Source: Serratia sp. Ag1 (GTDB taxonomy: Bacteria; Pseudomonadota; Gammaproteobacteria; Enterobacterales; Enterobacteriaceae). Taken from it: a DNA stretch of 64,000 nucleotides. The position numbers were made by a program, and so were the translations under genes. Below, piece by piece: positions 17,763 to 28,370 of the stretch. The DNA lies in assembly GCF_000743355.1 (NCBI RefSeq), contig NZ_JQEI01000008.1:204857-268856 (forward strand). Reading direction: 5' to 3'. Position 1 is the stretch's first letter; the number at the start of each line of letters is the position of its first letter. The notes below the pieces were generated by a model. The model was not told where the DNA came from. It did no database searches and saw nothing but the letters and a program-made list of their open reading frames with translations.

Positions 17763-18875
17763 TCAGAAACGTTGCAGGCTGAAAGGGGTGATATCTAACG
17801 GAGTGGCCTTATCTTGTGCGAACAGTGCTGCGATCTCCCCCAATACGCTGGCGAATTTAAAACCATGCCCGCTCAAACCTGAAATCACCATCAACTGCTG
17901 GCAATCTGGCAGGGTATCAATAATAAAGTCTTCATCCGGGCTCATGTCGTAGCTACAGACGTCCCCACTTAAGCAGACGCCGACCCCGGGGAGGAACTGG
18001 CGTAAAAAACCAAACACTTCTGCACCATCGCTGGCGAATGAGCCAAAAGGTTTGCGCTGCTCTGCAGTTTCAATCGGTTGACCACCATCATGCCTACCTA
18101 CTTTTAAGCCATCATTGTCAGATGGAAAACCGTAATAATGGCTGCCATCCAAGGCTTCGGCAGTAAATGCCGGGAAGTGGTTATTATCGCTGTAACGGCC
18201 ATCGGCCTGATACCGAGAGAAAACTTTGCGCAGTGGGACGATTGGCAACCCTGGCAACAGATTTTTTACCCAGGAACCTGCAGTGATCACGGCCTTACGC
18301 CCTTGGAAACACCCTTCAGCGGTAACAACTGTCACGCCGCCAGCAATGGGTTCTATTGCGTTAACCTGGCAGTTGAATAATTGCGCACAACCGGCTTCTT
18401 TTGCCAGTTTGATGTAGCTGGCAATCGCCAGCTCAGAAAACAACATTCCGGCATCGGGCTCGAATAGGCCGATATAACCTGCTGGAGGATTAAATTCGGC
18501 CCAGCGTTGTTTTATTTGCTCCGTGCTTAGCAACTGGGTGTTGAGGTTGTAACTTTTTGCGCTGTGCTGTGCATGGGTAATAAATTCGGAGCCCACTGGG
18601 CCCATACTGAGGACCCCACAAGGGTGAAACAGTTTTTCACCGCTCTTTTGCTGCAAGCCATTCCACAGAGCCTGAGCACGCAAAACCAATTGCACGTATT
18701 TTACACCTTCACCGCAAGCATGGCGGATGATCCGGGTTGCACCATGGTGGCTGCCGTTACGGTGTGGCGGTATCGCGCTGTCAATCATGAGCACTTTCAG
18801 GCCGCTGCTGGTGGCGTAATAGCCCGCAGCTGAGCCAACCGAACCACAGCCAACGACGATCAAGTCATATTCCAC
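17763..18875 (-). CDS. solA: N-methyl-L-tryptophan oxidase SolA
   Basis: 370 residues (E. coli 372). A flavoprotein of the monomeric sarcosine oxidase family that demethylates N-methyltryptophan and sarcosine, producing H2O2. The FAD dinucleotide-binding motif is at the very N-terminus ([15 protein letters not shown]). The covalent flavin attachment cysteine lies in [15 protein letters not shown] near residue 308, and [14 protein letters not shown] closes the FAD site. Single gene between the tqsA and bssS units, start ATG at 18873-18875. Confidence 0.93.
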   Translation of the reverse strand: MEYDLIVVGCGSVGSAAGYYATSSGLKVLMIDSAIPPHRNGSHHGATRIIRHACGEGVKYVQLVLRAQALWNGLQQKSGEKLFHPCGVLSMGPVGSEFITHAQHSAKSYNLNTQLLSTEQIKQRWAEFNPPAGYIGLFEPDAGMLFSELAIASYIKLAKEAGCAQLFNCQVNAIEPIAGGVTVVTAEGCFQGRKAVITAGSWVKNLLPGLPIVPLRKVFSRYQADGRYSDNNHFPAFTAEALDGSHYYGFPSDNDGLKVGRHDGGQPIETAEQRKPFGSFASDGAEVFGFLRQFLPGVGVCLSGDVCSYDMSPDEDFIIDTLPDCQQLMVISGLSGHGFKFASVLGEIAALFAQDKATPLDITPFSLQRF

Positions 18876-18972
18876 GCGGCTTATCCTCTTTGTTATGTAT
18901 GGCTTATAACATCATGATAAGAGTTTGACGGTTGTAATGCACTTGCTGTGCCGTGGATAAGCTCAAAAAGAA

Positions 18973-18999
18973 AAGGTGCCAGATTGCTGCTGGCACCTT
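18973..18999 (-). terminator. Rho-independent terminator of bssS
   Basis: 10-bp stem AAGGTGCCAG/CTGGCACCTT with a seven-base loop; on the minus strand it is followed by a T-rich tail (TTCTTTTT). It ends the bssS transcript. Confidence 0.85.
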
Positions 19000-19019
19000 A
19001 GAGGGTGTTGAAACATGAA

Positions 19020-19274
19020 TCAGTGTTTTCTTCGGTCAAGATCGTGGTAATCCGTTGATTCTATTTTTGCTATGCCAGCCTCTAAGATATAAATCAATTG
19101 GCGGGCGACATCTGTGGTTAGCCAAAGCGTTCGATCAACTTGAGCTTCTTCAGCTGTTTGGTCTAGAGAAGACAGGTAATGAAGACGAATCATCATGGCA
19201 TTATAAACATCGACGGTACTGATATCCCAGCCAACAAGCGGATGTGTCTGAATAACTTCATCATTTCTGTCCAT
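19020..19274 (-). CDS. bssS: Biofilm regulator BssS
   Basis: 84 residues, the E. coli length. BssS is a small enterobacterial protein (formerly YceP) affecting biofilm formation, indole and AI-2 signalling. The recognisable core is HPLVGWDISTVDVYNAMMIR through LWLTTDVARQLIYILEAGI. No catalytic motif is known. Flanked by its own terminator and dinI upstream, in the E. coli order solA-bssS-dinI-pyrC. Confidence 0.93.
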   Translation of the reverse strand: MDRNDEVIQTHPLVGWDISTVDVYNAMMIRLHYLSSLDQTAEEAQVDRTLWLTTDVARQLIYILEAGIAKIESTDYHDLDRRKH

Positions 19275-19572
19275 AAAGACCCCTTATCAAGTAGTGACTA
19301 GCAGGAGTTACTAACGAGGATCAGTGCGGCTTATCGCCTTGAGGAACAATTACAGTATACGCACCCCGGCTTCGCTGTGGGTTTTTTACTGTAATTAATT
19401 AAAAATAATTATTTATTTGAATCAATATCAGGAAATCAAATGAGAAAGCAACAGAACATACTGCATCAGTTCCATTTTGCAACAGGAATGATGGGTTTGG
19501 TGAGTTAGGTCTTTAACTCAACGGACAAATGAGCAGCAATGTTAATACCTACAGGGATAAACATGACAGCAA
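19275..19572. promoter_or_regulatory. bssS upstream region
   Basis: About 300 bases between bssS and the dinI terminator, AT-rich at 19390-19440, presumably with the bssS promoter. No reading frame is supported. A weak plus-strand hairpin with T run (ACCC near 19365, GGGT before TTTTTT near 19385) has no gene to serve. Confidence 0.4.
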
Positions 19573-19599
19573 TAAAAAAGCCGGAGAGCGACCCCCGGC
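19573..19599 (-). terminator. Rho-independent terminator of dinI
   Basis: Stem GCCGG (19580-19584) with CCGGC (19595-19599); on the minus strand it is followed by six T. Confidence 0.8.
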
Positions 19600-19617
19600 A
19601 AAAACAGCATTGCAATG

Positions 19618-19857
19618 TTATTCTGCACTGAACCAGTCGTCGGCGCTTTCCCACGTTTCTTGGAGGATTTCCTCGATCAGCTCTTTGTCCGTTTTAGCCC
19701 CACCCAATACTGACAACCCATTGGCTCCGGCATATCTTACCTGCACCGTGGTGTCTGGGAACTGACGGTTTACTCGTTTATTGAGTTCGCCAGCCAGGGC
19801 TTCAATTGCCCCTGGCGGCAGTGGTTTGGTTTTATCGATAGTGACTTCAATACGCAT
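19618..19857 (-). CDS. dinI: DNA damage-inducible protein DinI
   Basis: 79 residues (E. coli 81). DinI binds RecA filaments and modulates RecA coprotease activity, so tuning the SOS response. Typical features are the N-terminal strand MRIEVTIDK, the helix LAGELNKRVNRQFPD, and the acidic C-terminal helix KELIEEILQETWESADDWF that mimics DNA. A near-perfect LexA box sits 20 bases upstream of the start, so SOS control is directly supported. Confidence 0.96.
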   Translation of the reverse strand: MRIEVTIDKTKPLPPGAIEALAGELNKRVNRQFPDTTVQVRYAGANGLSVLGGAKTDKELIEEILQETWESADDWFSAE

Positions 19858-19876
19858 AATTGCCCCCGAAGCTATT

Positions 19877-19896
19877 TACTGTTTATTTGTACAGTA
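19877..19896 (-). promoter_or_regulatory. LexA (SOS) box of dinI
   Basis: TACTGTTTATTTGTACAGTA, with the consensus CTGT-N8-ACAG and both flanking TA dinucleotides, located 20-39 bases upstream of the dinI start. Confidence 0.92.
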
Positions 19897-19932
19897 TATT
19901 ACTGGCGAAAGCAAGAGTAGACGTAAAGAAAC

Positions 19933-20982
19933 TCAGCAGGCCGTCACCGACCAATTAACGCTTTCCCCTGCCAGGAACGGAACTAATGATTCATTACCCA
20001 GGGCAATTTCTTCCGGTTGGACCACCGCTATGCGTTGAAGCTCGATAAAGTCCTCGTTAACGGGTAAACCGTAGAAGCGTGGGCCATTGAGTGAACAGAA
20101 AGCTTCGAGATGCTCCAGAGCACCCAATTGTTCGAAGACGCTGGCATAAGCAGGCATCGCGCTTGGTGCGTTGAATACGCCAGCACAGCCGCAACTAGAC
20201 TCTTTACGGTGTTTGGCATGGGGGGCTGAATCGGTCCCGAGGAAGAATCGCTCAGAACCGCTGGCAACGGCTTTACGCAGAGCTTCCTGATGGATATTAC
20301 GTTTCAGAATAGGCAAACAGAACAGGTGAGGGCGGATGCCACCAACCAGCATATGGTTGCGGTTGAACATAAGGTGTTGTGGGGTAATTGTCGCACCAAG
20401 GAAGTCATTGCCCTCTTGCACATATTGGGCCGCTTCTTGGGTCGTGATGTGTTCGAAAACAATTTTCAGCTCAGGGAATTGGCGGCGGATTGGCTCCATC
20501 ACCTGATCGATAAAACGCGCCTCACGGTCGAAAATATCAATAGCTGAATCAGTCACTTCACCATGAATTAACAGTGGCATACCTATTTTTTGCATCTGTT
20601 CAAGCAGCGGATAAATCCCTTTAATATCACTGACGCCATGGCTAGAGTTGGTTGTTGCATTAGCGGGATACAGCTTGGCAGCGGTAAATACCCCTTGTTC
20701 GAAACCGTTAACCAACTCTGTGGCTGGCAGTGAGTCTGTTAGATAGCAGGTCATCAGTGGGGTGAATTTATGTCCCGCAGGAATTGCCGCCAGAATACGC
20801 TCGCGATAATTGATCGCCGCCGCAATGGTAGTAATGGGGGGAGCCAGATTTGGCATCACAATCGCCCGACCAAATACCTGGCTGGTATAAGGCAGAACCG
20901 TTTTCAGCATCTCATCGTCACGCAGATGGATGTGCCAGTCGTCAGGGCGGCGGATTTTCAAGACTTGAGGTTGTGCGGTCAT
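19933..20982 (-). CDS. pyrC: Dihydroorotase PyrC
   Basis: 349 residues (E. coli 348). A zinc amidohydrolase that interconverts carbamoyl aspartate and dihydroorotate in pyrimidine synthesis. Metal ligands are visible in order: HIHLRD (about 17-22), the carbamylated lysine in [11 protein letters not shown] (about 103), LLIHGE (about 140), FEHITT (about 178) and [15 protein letters not shown] (about 250). GGAG lies ten bases before ATG 20980-20982. E. coli pyrC is controlled by a pyrimidine-dependent start-site switch; the short leader could allow this but I cannot show it. Unlike E. coli, the next gene upstream is rne. Confidence 0.95.
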   Translation of the reverse strand: MTAQPQVLKIRRPDDWHIHLRDDEMLKTVLPYTSQVFGRAIVMPNLAPPITTIAAAINYRERILAAIPAGHKFTPLMTCYLTDSLPATELVNGFEQGVFTAAKLYPANATTNSSHGVSDIKGIYPLLEQMQKIGMPLLIHGEVTDSAIDIFDREARFIDQVMEPIRRQFPELKIVFEHITTQEAAQYVQEGNDFLGATITPQHLMFNRNHMLVGGIRPHLFCLPILKRNIHQEALRKAVASGSERFFLGTDSAPHAKHRKESSCGCAGVFNAPSAMPAYASVFEQLGALEHLEAFCSLNGPRFYGLPVNEDFIELQRIAVVQPEEIALGNESLVPFLAGESVNWSVTAC

Positions 20983-21125
20983 GTTGCAAAGCTCCGGCGG
21001 TCAGAAAAGATATCGTTATAAAAGCGAATAACTGGGGGCTATTCACGCCGGGGTGTAAGCATAAGCGGAAAGCCCTTTGGATGCATCTGTTTGTTAATGA
21101 TGCGTGATTTTTAACACTGATAAAA

Positions 21126-21148
21126 AAACCCGCCATAAAGGCGGGTTT
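21126..21148 (-). terminator. Rho-independent terminator of rne
   Basis: Perfect 9-bp stem AAACCCGCC/GGCGGGTTT with five-base loop; a seven-A run on the plus strand gives the T tail on the minus strand. Confidence 0.88.
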
Positions 21149-21166
21149 CTAGCGGAACCGAGTAAG

Positions 21167-24100
21167 TTAATCGTTAACCGGTTGCGGTTTAGCAGCAGGC
21201 GCTGTTGCCTTATTTGCTGCTGCATGACCACCAGCAGAACCTTTACCTTCAAAATGGAAGGAAGGGCGCTGCCAATCACTGTGCTTCGGTGCTTCCGGCT
21301 CGTAAGTGGGGGCCGGAGCTTTGGTCATCGGAGCCGTGGCAATATGCTTATAGAGCATATGCGCCACGTTCTGAACCGGAGCGGCCAGTTGTTGTTCTTG
21401 CACAGGCACAGAAACCATTTCCTCAACCGGCAGTGCAACCTCCGTTGCGACCGTTGCGACTTCTTGCGGTGCTGCAACAATTTCCAGCTCAGGAACGGCT
21501 GTGAACGCCGGGGTTTCAACTTCTGCAGGCACAACAATGTCCATGCTAGCGACAGTTTCAGCAATAACCTCGGCTGCTGCAGGCTGCACAACATCTTCAA
21601 CCACAGGGCTGCTGGTAGCGGCCTGTTCTGGCTGCACAAACGCTACAACAGGCTGAGTCTCAACCGATTGCTGCTCTTGCACGATGTCCGTCAGGATTGG
21701 TGCTGGAATCGCCATCTGGGTATCAACGGTACTTTCTACAGTTTCAGCTTGTTCGGTCAGTTGCGTCACTTGAGCGATCGGGTAGTTTACCCAGACCTTG
21801 CCTGATGCCATTTCTGGTGATGCAAAAGCACCTGCCAGCGGCATCGGCGAATGGTTAGGGTAACGCTCATCACGGTAACGACGACGGCGCTGGCCGCTAA
21901 CGCGTAAGTGCCGCGGTGAACGGCGTGAACGGCGTGGCATACCGTTTTCGCCATTCGCGCGATTGTCGGCCTGAACATTGTCTTCAGTCTGGGTAGCAAC
22001 GGCTTCAGGCAGCAACTTGACGCTTTCTGTCACCATCGCGACCTGAGGCACCTCAGCTTTTACCGGAAGCGCTTTTGGTGCCAGCAGTTCTTCTGCCGCG
22101 CGATGCAGTTCCTCTTCCGCAGACAGGACGCGAACTTTTTGCGACAGTGGGCGACGCTGACGGCGTTGCGTAGGCTGCTGATGACGTTCTTCCTGATCTT
22201 CATCATGGCTGGCGTTTTCAGTATCAACGTTTTCCAGCGCTTTAACGTCTTGCGGAGCCTGGCGTTTTTCTTCCTGACGACGGCGTTGACGTTCTGCTCG
22301 CTGTTCACGGCGCTGCTGTTGCTCATCACGCTGTGCTTTAGCGGCTTCTTCAGTCTGTATTTCACTGGTCGCTGGGGCTGCCTGCTGTGCGTTGCGGCGG
22401 TTGTTACGGCGTTGATCGTCACGGTTCTCACGTGGTTCACGGCCCTCGCGGTTTTCGCGCGGCTCACGGTTGTCGCTACGCTCTTTACGATCCCCACGCT
22501 CACCACGTTCTTTACGGCCAGTACCCTGGCGGCGTTGACCACGGCGATCTTGGCGGCGGTTGTCACTGCTGTCTGTCCGAGCAACTTCAGCCGGCTGGGC
22601 TACCGTTTTGGTTTCTTCTTCGCTGGCGAAGAGAGACTTCAGGCCACCGAACATGCGGCTCAGCAGGCCTGGCTTGGCTTCGACAACCACTGGCGCTGCA
22701 GGCTTGGCTGCGACCACTGGCTTAATCACTGCAGGCTCTTCGCTTGGTGGCGGAGCGTCAACAGAAGACAGAGAGAAAGAGGCTAATGCGGGTTGCTCAG
22801 GACGCTTACGCTCCATTGGCGCATCATCCTGTGGCTGGGCCATTTCCTCTTCATACAGTTTCGGCAACAAGTAGCTCAGGGTTGGTGTTTCTTCACCTTT
22901 GCGCACGCGCAGCACTGAATAATGCGGTGTTTGCATCTGATCGTTAGGCACGATAACCGCTTTCACGCCAGCCTGACGTTTTTCGATGGCGCTGACAGAT
23001 TCACGCTTTTCGTTTAACAGGTAAGAAGCCACCTGAACGGGGACGATCGCGTGTACTTCTTTGGTGTTCTCTTTCAGCGCTTCTTCTTCGATCAGGCGCA
23101 GAATAGACAGCGCCAGCGATTCGTTATCACGAATAGTACCGGTGCCGCTACAGCGTGGGCAGACGTGATGGCTGGATTCCCCCAGTGATGGGCTGAGGCG
23201 CTGACGTGACATTTCCAGCAGGCCGAAACGCGAGATTCTGCCAATCTGGATACGTGCACGATCCTGGCGAACCGCATCGCGCAGCCGGTTTTCTACTTCG
23301 CGCTGATGGCGCACTGGCGTCATGTCGATAAAGTCGATAACGATCAGGCCGCCGAGATCGCGCAAACGCAACTGGCGAGCGATTTCGTCGGCGGCTTCCA
23401 GGTTGGTATTAAACGCGGTTTCTTCGATATCACCGCCGCGGGTGGCGCGTGCCGAGTTGATATCAATCGCGGTCAAGGCTTCGGTGGTGTCGATAACAAT
23501 AGAACCACCGGAAGGCAAGCGCACTTCGCGCTGGAACGCAGACTCGATCTGCGATTCGATTTGATAATGGCTGAACAGGGGGATTTCACCGCTGTACAGC
23601 TTGATTTTGCTACTGAAATCCGGGCGGCCCAAGGCGGCGATATGTTCTTTGGCCAGATCGAGAACTTTTGGGTTATCGATCAGGATCTCGCCGATGTCTG
23701 GGCGCAGGTAATCGCGGAAGGCGCGGACGATAACGTTGCTTTCCTGGTGGATCAGGAACGGCGCAGGGCGGCCTTCAGCGGCTTTTTTAATCGCTTCCCA
23801 ATGCTTCAGACGGAAAGAGAGGTCCCATTGCAGTGCATCAGCAGATTTACCCACGCCAGCAGTACGGACAATCAGGCCCATGCCGTCAGGCAGTTGCAGG
23901 GAAGAAAGGGCTTCTTTCAGTTCGGTACGGTCATCACCTTCAATGCGGCGGGAGATACCCCCGGCACGCGGGTTGTTTGGCATCAGTACCAAATAACTAC
24001 CGGCCAGGCTGATAAACGTGGTTAAGGCTGCGCCTTTGTTACCGCGTTCTTCTTTATCGACCTGTACGATGACTTCTTGGCCTTCGCGTAGGACATCTTT

Positions 24101-24370
24101 GATGTTCGGGCGGCCATGGGAAGAGTAATTGCTGGGGAAATACTCGCGAGCGATTTCTTTCAGAGGGAGGAAACCATGTCGTTCTGCGCCGTAGTCCACA
24201 AACGCTGCTTCAAGACTGGGTTCGATTCGAGTGATTTTACCTTTGTAAATATTCGCTTTCTTCTGCTCATGACCTGGGCTTTCAATATCCAAGTCATACA
24301 GCCGTTGTCCATCTACAAGGGCCACACGCAACTCTTCTTGCTGAGTTGCGTTAATCAACATTCTTTTCAT
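21167..24370 (-). CDS. rne: Ribonuclease E
   Basis: 1067 residues (E. coli 1061). The essential endoribonuclease of mRNA decay and rRNA/tRNA processing and the scaffold of the degradosome on the inner membrane. The N-terminal half is almost invariant: S1 domain at about 35-125, catalytic aspartates in the VIDIN- and VIDFIDM-like segments ([10 protein letters not shown] near 303, [12 protein letters not shown] near 346), and zinc-link CPRCSGTG near 404. The membrane helix [17 protein letters not shown] lies near 570. The C-terminal half is low-complexity: Arg-rich RNA-binding blocks (about 600-720), [16 protein letters not shown] near 815, Glu/Val/Ala-rich linkers, and a terminal [15 protein letters not shown] that in E. 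coli contacts PNPase. The long leader upstream fits autoregulation. Confidence 0.97.
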   Translation of the reverse strand: MKRMLINATQQEELRVALVDGQRLYDLDIESPGHEQKKANIYKGKITRIEPSLEAAFVDYGAERHGFLPLKEIAREYFPSNYSSHGRPNIKDVLREGQEVIVQVDKEERGNKGAALTTFISLAGSYLVLMPNNPRAGGISRRIEGDDRTELKEALSSLQLPDGMGLIVRTAGVGKSADALQWDLSFRLKHWEAIKKAAEGRPAPFLIHQESNVIVRAFRDYLRPDIGEILIDNPKVLDLAKEHIAALGRPDFSSKIKLYSGEIPLFSHYQIESQIESAFQREVRLPSGGSIVIDTTEALTAIDINSARATRGGDIEETAFNTNLEAADEIARQLRLRDLGGLIVIDFIDMTPVRHQREVENRLRDAVRQDRARIQIGRISRFGLLEMSRQRLSPSLGESSHHVCPRCSGTGTIRDNESLALSILRLIEEEALKENTKEVHAIVPVQVASYLLNEKRESVSAIEKRQAGVKAVIVPNDQMQTPHYSVLRVRKGEETPTLSYLLPKLYEEEMAQPQDDAPMERKRPEQPALASFSLSSVDAPPPSEEPAVIKPVVAAKPAAPVVVEAKPGLLSRMFGGLKSLFASEEETKTVAQPAEVARTDSSDNRRQDRRGQRRQGTGRKERGERGDRKERSDNREPRENREGREPRENRDDQRRNNRRNAQQAAPATSEIQTEEAAKAQRDEQQQRREQRAERQRRRQEEKRQAPQDVKALENVDTENASHDEDQEERHQQPTQRRQRRPLSQKVRVLSAEEELHRAAEELLAPKALPVKAEVPQVAMVTESVKLLPEAVATQTEDNVQADNRANGENGMPRRSRRSPRHLRVSGQRRRRYRDERYPNHSPMPLAGAFASPEMASGKVWVNYPIAQVTQLTEQAETVESTVDTQMAIPAPILTDIVQEQQSVETQPVVAFVQPEQAATSSPVVEDVVQPAAAEVIAETVASMDIVVPAEVETPAFTAVPELEIVAAPQEVATVATEVALPVEEMVSVPVQEQQLAAPVQNVAHMLYKHIATAPMTKAPAPTYEPEAPKHSDWQRPSFHFEGKGSAGGHAAANKATAPAAKPQPVND

Positions 24371-24689
24371 CTTAACTTACTCGTTATTTTTACATTATCG
24401 ACAAAGCTGCGGGCAAAATAACCTCATGGCCGGGTTAAAAACCGAAAACCCCGTGTCTTCTCGCAAAGTCGTCAACCTCACGGCTGTCGCCTGCATAGGG
24501 GCGCATTATCTCGGTAAGCCTGTGTTTCTTTGTGAAAACAGCGCTTTTTGACTCAAGGAATAGCCTCTGATTTACGTCGACAGATCTGATTCCACTTGCC
24601 GGCCAAGCTGCAACCCGCAGCCCGCTAATTGTTTGATTTCACATTACGTCTTACGCCATTGCTGCGTTTTTGTGCAACCAGACAAACTG
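24371..24689 (-). promoter_or_regulatory. rne leader region
   Basis: In E. coli rne has a structured 361-base leader through which RNase E lowers its own mRNA. Here a similar gene-free stretch precedes rne, ending in GAGTAAGTTAAG before the ATG. I infer the leader role from family knowledge; I did not fold it. The exact 5' end is unknown. Confidence 0.45.
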
Positions 24690-24695
24690 TATAAT
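24667..24695 (+). promoter_or_regulatory. Possible rluC promoter
   Basis: A perfect -10 hexamer TATAAT at 24690-24695 with a poor -35 (TTTTTG, 24667-24672) at 17-base spacing, 230 bases upstream of the rluC start. The intergenic region is divergent, so the direction is not certain. Confidence 0.35.
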
Positions 24696-24925
24696 TCCAT
24701 ACATATCCCTGTTTTAACTGGGTTCAGCACGGAAAGTTGTATCATTATTCCATTGCTGACACCGTTATAGCAAGGTGACTTTTCCTCAACTGCAGAAGAA
24801 ATCGCAAACGTTCAAACCAGCTTGCTGCCTTATTGTTCGCTGTGATTTACCCTGCAGCTAGAATGACAGTTAAGCACATAAAAAGAGGTGGCGCTATTTA
24901 CGCGCTCTATTTAGAATCCCGCGTC

Positions 24926-25885
24926 ATGAAAACGAACATTCCTGCAGTACAATTGATCACGATTTCTGATGATGAAGCGGGTCAAAGAATTGACAACTTT
25001 TTATTGGCTCGCCTGAAAGGCGTGCCGAAAAGTATGATTTATCGCATCGTGCGTAAGGGCGAGGTGCGGGTGAATAAAGGCCGCATCAAAGCGGAATATA
25101 AACTGGCGGCTGGTGATGTGGTGCGTGTGCCGCCAGTGCGCGTTGCCGAACGTGAAGACGCGCCAGTTTCTGCCAAGCTGGATAAAGTGGCCGCGTTGGC
25201 CGATTGCATTCTTTACGAAGACGATCATCTGCTGTTGCTGAACAAACCCTCGGGAACTGCGGTACACGGCGGCAGCGGCCTGAGCTTTGGTGTGATTGAA
25301 GGATTGCGTGCGTTGCGGCCAGAGGCGCGTTTTCTGGAATTGGTTCACCGTTTGGATCGCGATACCTCGGGTGTGCTGATGGTGGCGAAGAAGCGTTCTG
25401 CGCTACGTTCACTGCACGAGCAATTGCGCCTGAAAGGAATGCAAAAGGATTATCTGGCCTTAGTGCGCGGTCATTGGCAGTCGCATTGCAAGGCGGTTAA
25501 GGCTCCGTTATTGAAAAACATTTTGCAGAGCGGAGAACGTATTGTACGCGTCAGCAGTGAGGGTAAACCATCGGAAACCCGTTTTAAGGTAGAAGAGCGC
25601 TTCGAGCATGCCACGTTGGTAAAAGCCAGCCCGATCACCGGGCGTACTCATCAGATCCGTGTACATACTCTGCATGCTGGGCACCCGATCGCTTTTGACG
25701 ATCGTTACGGCGATCGGGAATTCGACCAGCAACTGGCAGGAACCGGCCTGAAACGTTTATTCCTGCACGCGGCTGCGTTACGCTTTGAACACCCGGCTAC
25801 CGGCGAAACGATGCGTATTGAAGCGCCGATGGATGATGAATTGCGGCACTGCCTGCAGGTTTTGCGCAAGCAAACCGCAAAGTAA
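24926..25885 (+). CDS. rluC: 23S rRNA pseudouridine synthase RluC
   Basis: 319 residues from ATG 24926, the E. coli length; the in-frame start at 24833 would add 31 residues unlike the family. RluC makes pseudouridines 955, 2504 and 2580 in 23S rRNA. An S4 RNA-binding domain occupies about 20-85 ([20 protein letters not shown]), and the catalytic domain carries the RluA-family motif [16 protein letters not shown] near 145 with the nucleophilic aspartate. Divergent from rne, as in E. coli, and followed by convergent yceF three bases after its stop. Confidence 0.95.
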   Translation: MKTNIPAVQLITISDDEAGQRIDNFLLARLKGVPKSMIYRIVRKGEVRVNKGRIKAEYKLAAGDVVRVPPVRVAEREDAPVSAKLDKVAALADCILYEDDHLLLLNKPSGTAVHGGSGLSFGVIEGLRALRPEARFLELVHRLDRDTSGVLMVAKKRSALRSLHEQLRLKGMQKDYLALVRGHWQSHCKAVKAPLLKNILQSGERIVRVSSEGKPSETRFKVEERFEHATLVKASPITGRTHQIRVHTLHAGHPIAFDDRYGDREFDQQLAGTGLKRLFLHAAALRFEHPATGETMRIEAPMDDELRHCLQVLRKQTAK

Positions 25886-25888
25886 GGA

Positions 25889-26470
25889 TCATATCAGCGG
25901 GTTGATGCCTTCAACCCGCAGCATTTCCAGCAGTGCGATCAGCGGTAGGCCCACCAGCGCATTCGGATCACGCCCTTCGAGTCGTTCAAACAACGCAATG
26001 CCTAAGCCTTCGCTTTTGAAACTGCCTGCGCAATTCAGCGGTTGTTCCAATTGGACGTAGGCTGCGATTTCGGCATCGGTCAGTGAACGGAAATGGACAT
26101 GGAATGGCTCGCACAACGCCTGCAGGTGGTTGCTGCGGCTATTATAAAGCGCCAGCCCGGTATAAAAAGTCACTTTCTGACCGCTGGCTTGGTGCAACTG
26201 GTCACGGGCGTTTTCCGCAGTATGCGGTTTACCGGTGATAGTCCCGTTGATGACGCAAACCTGGTCGGAGCCGATAATCAGGTGATCGGGATAAGCAATA
26301 GAAAGCGCTTGGGCTTTGGCCGTAGCCAGCCGTAATACTAAAGCTTCAGCACCTTCACCGGATAATGGTGTTTCATCCACCTGAGGCGCAGCGCAAATAA
26401 AAGGCAGCCGTAACTTTTCCAGCAGCACTTTGCGGTAGGTCGATGTTGAGGCAAGTAATATTCTTTGCAT
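25889..26470 (-). CDS. yceF: Maf-like 7-methyl-GTP pyrophosphatase YceF
   Basis: 193 residues from ATG 26468-26470 (E. coli 194). A nucleotide pyrophosphatase of the Maf/YceF subfamily that hydrolyses m7GTP and related modified nucleotides. The N-terminal [33 protein letters not shown] (catalytic Asp) and TFYTGLALY motifs are in order. One difference from the usual S-T-S-P/x-R phosphate loop is Tyr at the variable site. An in-frame ATG at 26480-26482 is also possible; neither has a strong Shine-Dalgarno. Convergent with rluC and divergent from yceD. Confidence 0.93.
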   Translation of the reverse strand: MQRILLASTSTYRKVLLEKLRLPFICAAPQVDETPLSGEGAEALVLRLATAKAQALSIAYPDHLIIGSDQVCVINGTITGKPHTAENARDQLHQASGQKVTFYTGLALYNSRSNHLQALCEPFHVHFRSLTDAEIAAYVQLEQPLNCAGSFKSEGLGIALFERLEGRDPNALVGLPLIALLEMLRVEGINPLI

Positions 26471-26573
26471 AATTTTTTTCATAAACCGTAGCGTTAATAA
26501 GGCAGCCATTTTAAACTGTCGGCCGCTGTGGAAGCGAATATTGGTGAAAGGTGCCGTTTTACGGCCTTTTTCT

Positions 26574-26602
26574 TTGACTCTATGTCGTTACAAAGTTAAT
26601 AT
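26574..26602 (+). promoter_or_regulatory. Promoter of the yceD-rpmF-fab block
   Basis: A -35 TTGACT (26574-26579) and -10 TAATAT (26597-26602) at the ideal 17-base spacing. Transcription should start near 26608-26610, only a few bases before the yceD ATG at 26612, so the mRNA would be leaderless or nearly so. Confidence 0.7.
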
Positions 26603-26611
26603 GCGCGCCCT

Positions 26612-27133
26612 ATGCAAAAGGTAAAATTACCCTTGACCATTGATGCGGTTCGTACCGCTCAGAAACGCTTGGACTATGTTGGTGTCTATGCGCCTGAGCA
26701 GGTAACACGTGTTGCCGAATCTGTGGTCAGTGTGGACAGTGATGTTGAGGTTTCGTTGTCGTTTGATATCGACAATCAACGCCTCGCGGTGATAACAGGG
26801 CAGGCAGATGTGGCGGTAACGCTAATGTGCCAACGCTGTGGAGTCCCGTTCGAGCATCATGTCCATACAACATATTGTTTTAGCCCGGTCGTCAATGATG
26901 AGCAGGCTGAGGCATTACCGGAGGCGTACGAGCCGATCGAAGTTGATGAGTTTGGCGAAGTCGATCTGCTGGCAATGATTGAAGATGAAATTATTCTCTC
27001 ACTGCCTGTTGTTCCGGTACATGAATCTGAACACTGTGAAGTGTCCGAAGCGGACATGGTTTTTGGCAAACTGCCTGCAGAGGCGGAGAAACCAAACCCA
27101 TTTGCCGTATTAGCCAGTTTAAAGCGTAAGTAA
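26612..27133 (+). CDS. yceD: YceD (DUF177), large-subunit rRNA accumulation protein
   Basis: 173 residues, exactly the E. coli length and nearly the same sequence through most of the chain. YceD/DUF177 proteins are needed for normal 23S rRNA accumulation and ribosome biogenesis in plants and bacteria. A C-x-x-C zinc-like motif reads [11 protein letters not shown] near residue 74, and [13 protein letters not shown] near 110 is the acidic centre. No Shine-Dalgarno is visible; the predicted transcription start is almost at the ATG. It is 16 bases upstream of rpmF and part of the same transcript. Confidence 0.94.
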   Translation: MQKVKLPLTIDAVRTAQKRLDYVGVYAPEQVTRVAESVVSVDSDVEVSLSFDIDNQRLAVITGQADVAVTLMCQRCGVPFEHHVHTTYCFSPVVNDEQAEALPEAYEPIEVDEFGEVDLLAMIEDEIILSLPVVPVHESEHCEVSEADMVFGKLPAEAEKPNPFAVLASLKRK

Positions 27134-27149
27134 TTGAGGAGTAAGGTCC

Positions 27150-27317
27150 ATGGCCGTACAACAGAATAAACCAACCCGTTCCAAACGTGGCATGCGTCGT
27201 TCACATGATGCGCTGACCACCACCACTTTGTCTGTAGATGCGACTTCTGGTGAAACTCATCGTCGTCACCACATCACTGCCGACGGTTTCTACCGCGGTC
27301 GCAAGGTTATTGGCTAA
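27150..27317 (+). CDS. rpmF: 50S ribosomal protein L32
   Basis: 55 residues (E. coli 57). It begins [20 protein letters not shown] and ends with [12 protein letters not shown]. Two one-residue deletions relative to E. coli account for the length. Shine-Dalgarno GAGGAGTAAGG precedes ATG 27150. It is located between yceD and plsX, a conserved coupling of ribosome and phospholipid synthesis genes. Confidence 0.96.
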   Translation: MAVQQNKPTRSKRGMRRSHDALTTTTLSVDATSGETHRRHHITADGFYRGRKVIG

Positions 27318-27329
27318 GTTAGCAATACC

Positions 27330-28364
27330 TTGAATCGTCTAACCCTAGCGTTAGATGCTATGGGCGGGGACTTCGGTCCCTGCATCACAGTGCCTGCTTC
27401 GCTGCAGGCACTGGCCTCTAATTTACAGCTTCATCTCCTGCTGGTCGGCGATCCCGACATCATCTCTCCTTTACTTGCCAAAGCCGATCCACTTCTTTTG
27501 GAACGCTTGCAAGTTGTGCCCGCAGAGTCGGTTATTGCCAATGATGCCAAACCTTCACAAGCGATCCGCGCCAGCCGTGGAACTTCTATGCGCATTGCGC
27601 TGGAACTGATTAAAAGCGGTGAGGCACAGGCCTGCGTCAGTGCAGGCAATACGGGGGCCTTGATGGGGTTGGCGAAACTGTTGATAAAGCCGCTGGATGG
27701 CATTGAGCGCCCGGCGCTGATGACGGTGTTGCCGAATCAGAACCGCAGTAAAACCGTGGTGCTGGATCTGGGCGCCAACGTGGAATGTGACAGCACAATG
27801 CTGGTGCAATTTGCGGTCATGGGAGCCGTGATGGCGGAAGAGGTATTGGGTATTGCACGCCCTCGGGTGGCGCTGCTCAATATTGGTGAAGAAGAGACCA
27901 AAGGCCTGGATAATATCCGTGAAGCCGCGCAAACACTAAAAAATACTCCGGCAATCAACTATATTGGTTACCTGGAGGGAAACGATCTACTCACCGGTAA
28001 AACCGATGTTATGGTCTGCGATGGTTTCGTGGGTAATGTAACCCTGAAAACCATGGAAGGTGTGGTGAGAATGTTCTTATCACTGCTGAAGTCATCCTCC
28101 GAGGGTGGCAAACAGGCATGGTGGTTAAAGTTGTTGGGCCGATGGTTACAGAAAAGAGTAGCAAAGCGTTTCGGCCATCTGAACCCCGACCAGTATAATG
28201 GCGCATGTCTGTTAGGATTGCGGGGCACCGTAATCAAAAGCCACGGCGCTGCGAACCAAAGCGCGTTCGCGGTCGCTATCGAACAGGCTGTGCAGGCGGT
28301 GCAGCGGCAAGTTCCTGACAGGATTGCTGCGCGCCTTGAAGCTGTATTACCCAAGAGTGATTGA
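27330..28364 (+). CDS. plsX: Phosphate acyltransferase PlsX
   Basis: 344 residues starting at TTG 27330 (12 bases after rpmF), since the reading begins [17 protein letters not shown] like its relatives. PlsX makes acyl-phosphate from acyl-ACP for glycerol-3-phosphate acylation. Motifs include [12 protein letters not shown] near 105, [11 protein letters not shown] near 147, [11 protein letters not shown] near 190 and [16 protein letters not shown] near 232. The C-terminus stops about a dozen residues earlier than in E. coli. The rare start codon may hold down expression relative to rpmF. Confidence 0.95.
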   Translation: MNRLTLALDAMGGDFGPCITVPASLQALASNLQLHLLLVGDPDIISPLLAKADPLLLERLQVVPAESVIANDAKPSQAIRASRGTSMRIALELIKSGEAQACVSAGNTGALMGLAKLLIKPLDGIERPALMTVLPNQNRSKTVVLDLGANVECDSTMLVQFAVMGAVMAEEVLGIARPRVALLNIGEEETKGLDNIREAAQTLKNTPAINYIGYLEGNDLLTGKTDVMVCDGFVGNVTLKTMEGVVRMFLSLLKSSSEGGKQAWWLKLLGRWLQKRVAKRFGHLNPDQYNGACLLGLRGTVIKSHGAANQSAFAVAIEQAVQAVQRQVPDRIAARLEAVLPKSD

Positions 28365-28370
28365 TCGTAC

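Noticed and set aside
21104..24421. Many long plus-strand frames opposite rne
   Set aside because: They are antisense shadows of the repetitive, GC-rich rne coding sequence without ribosome sites.
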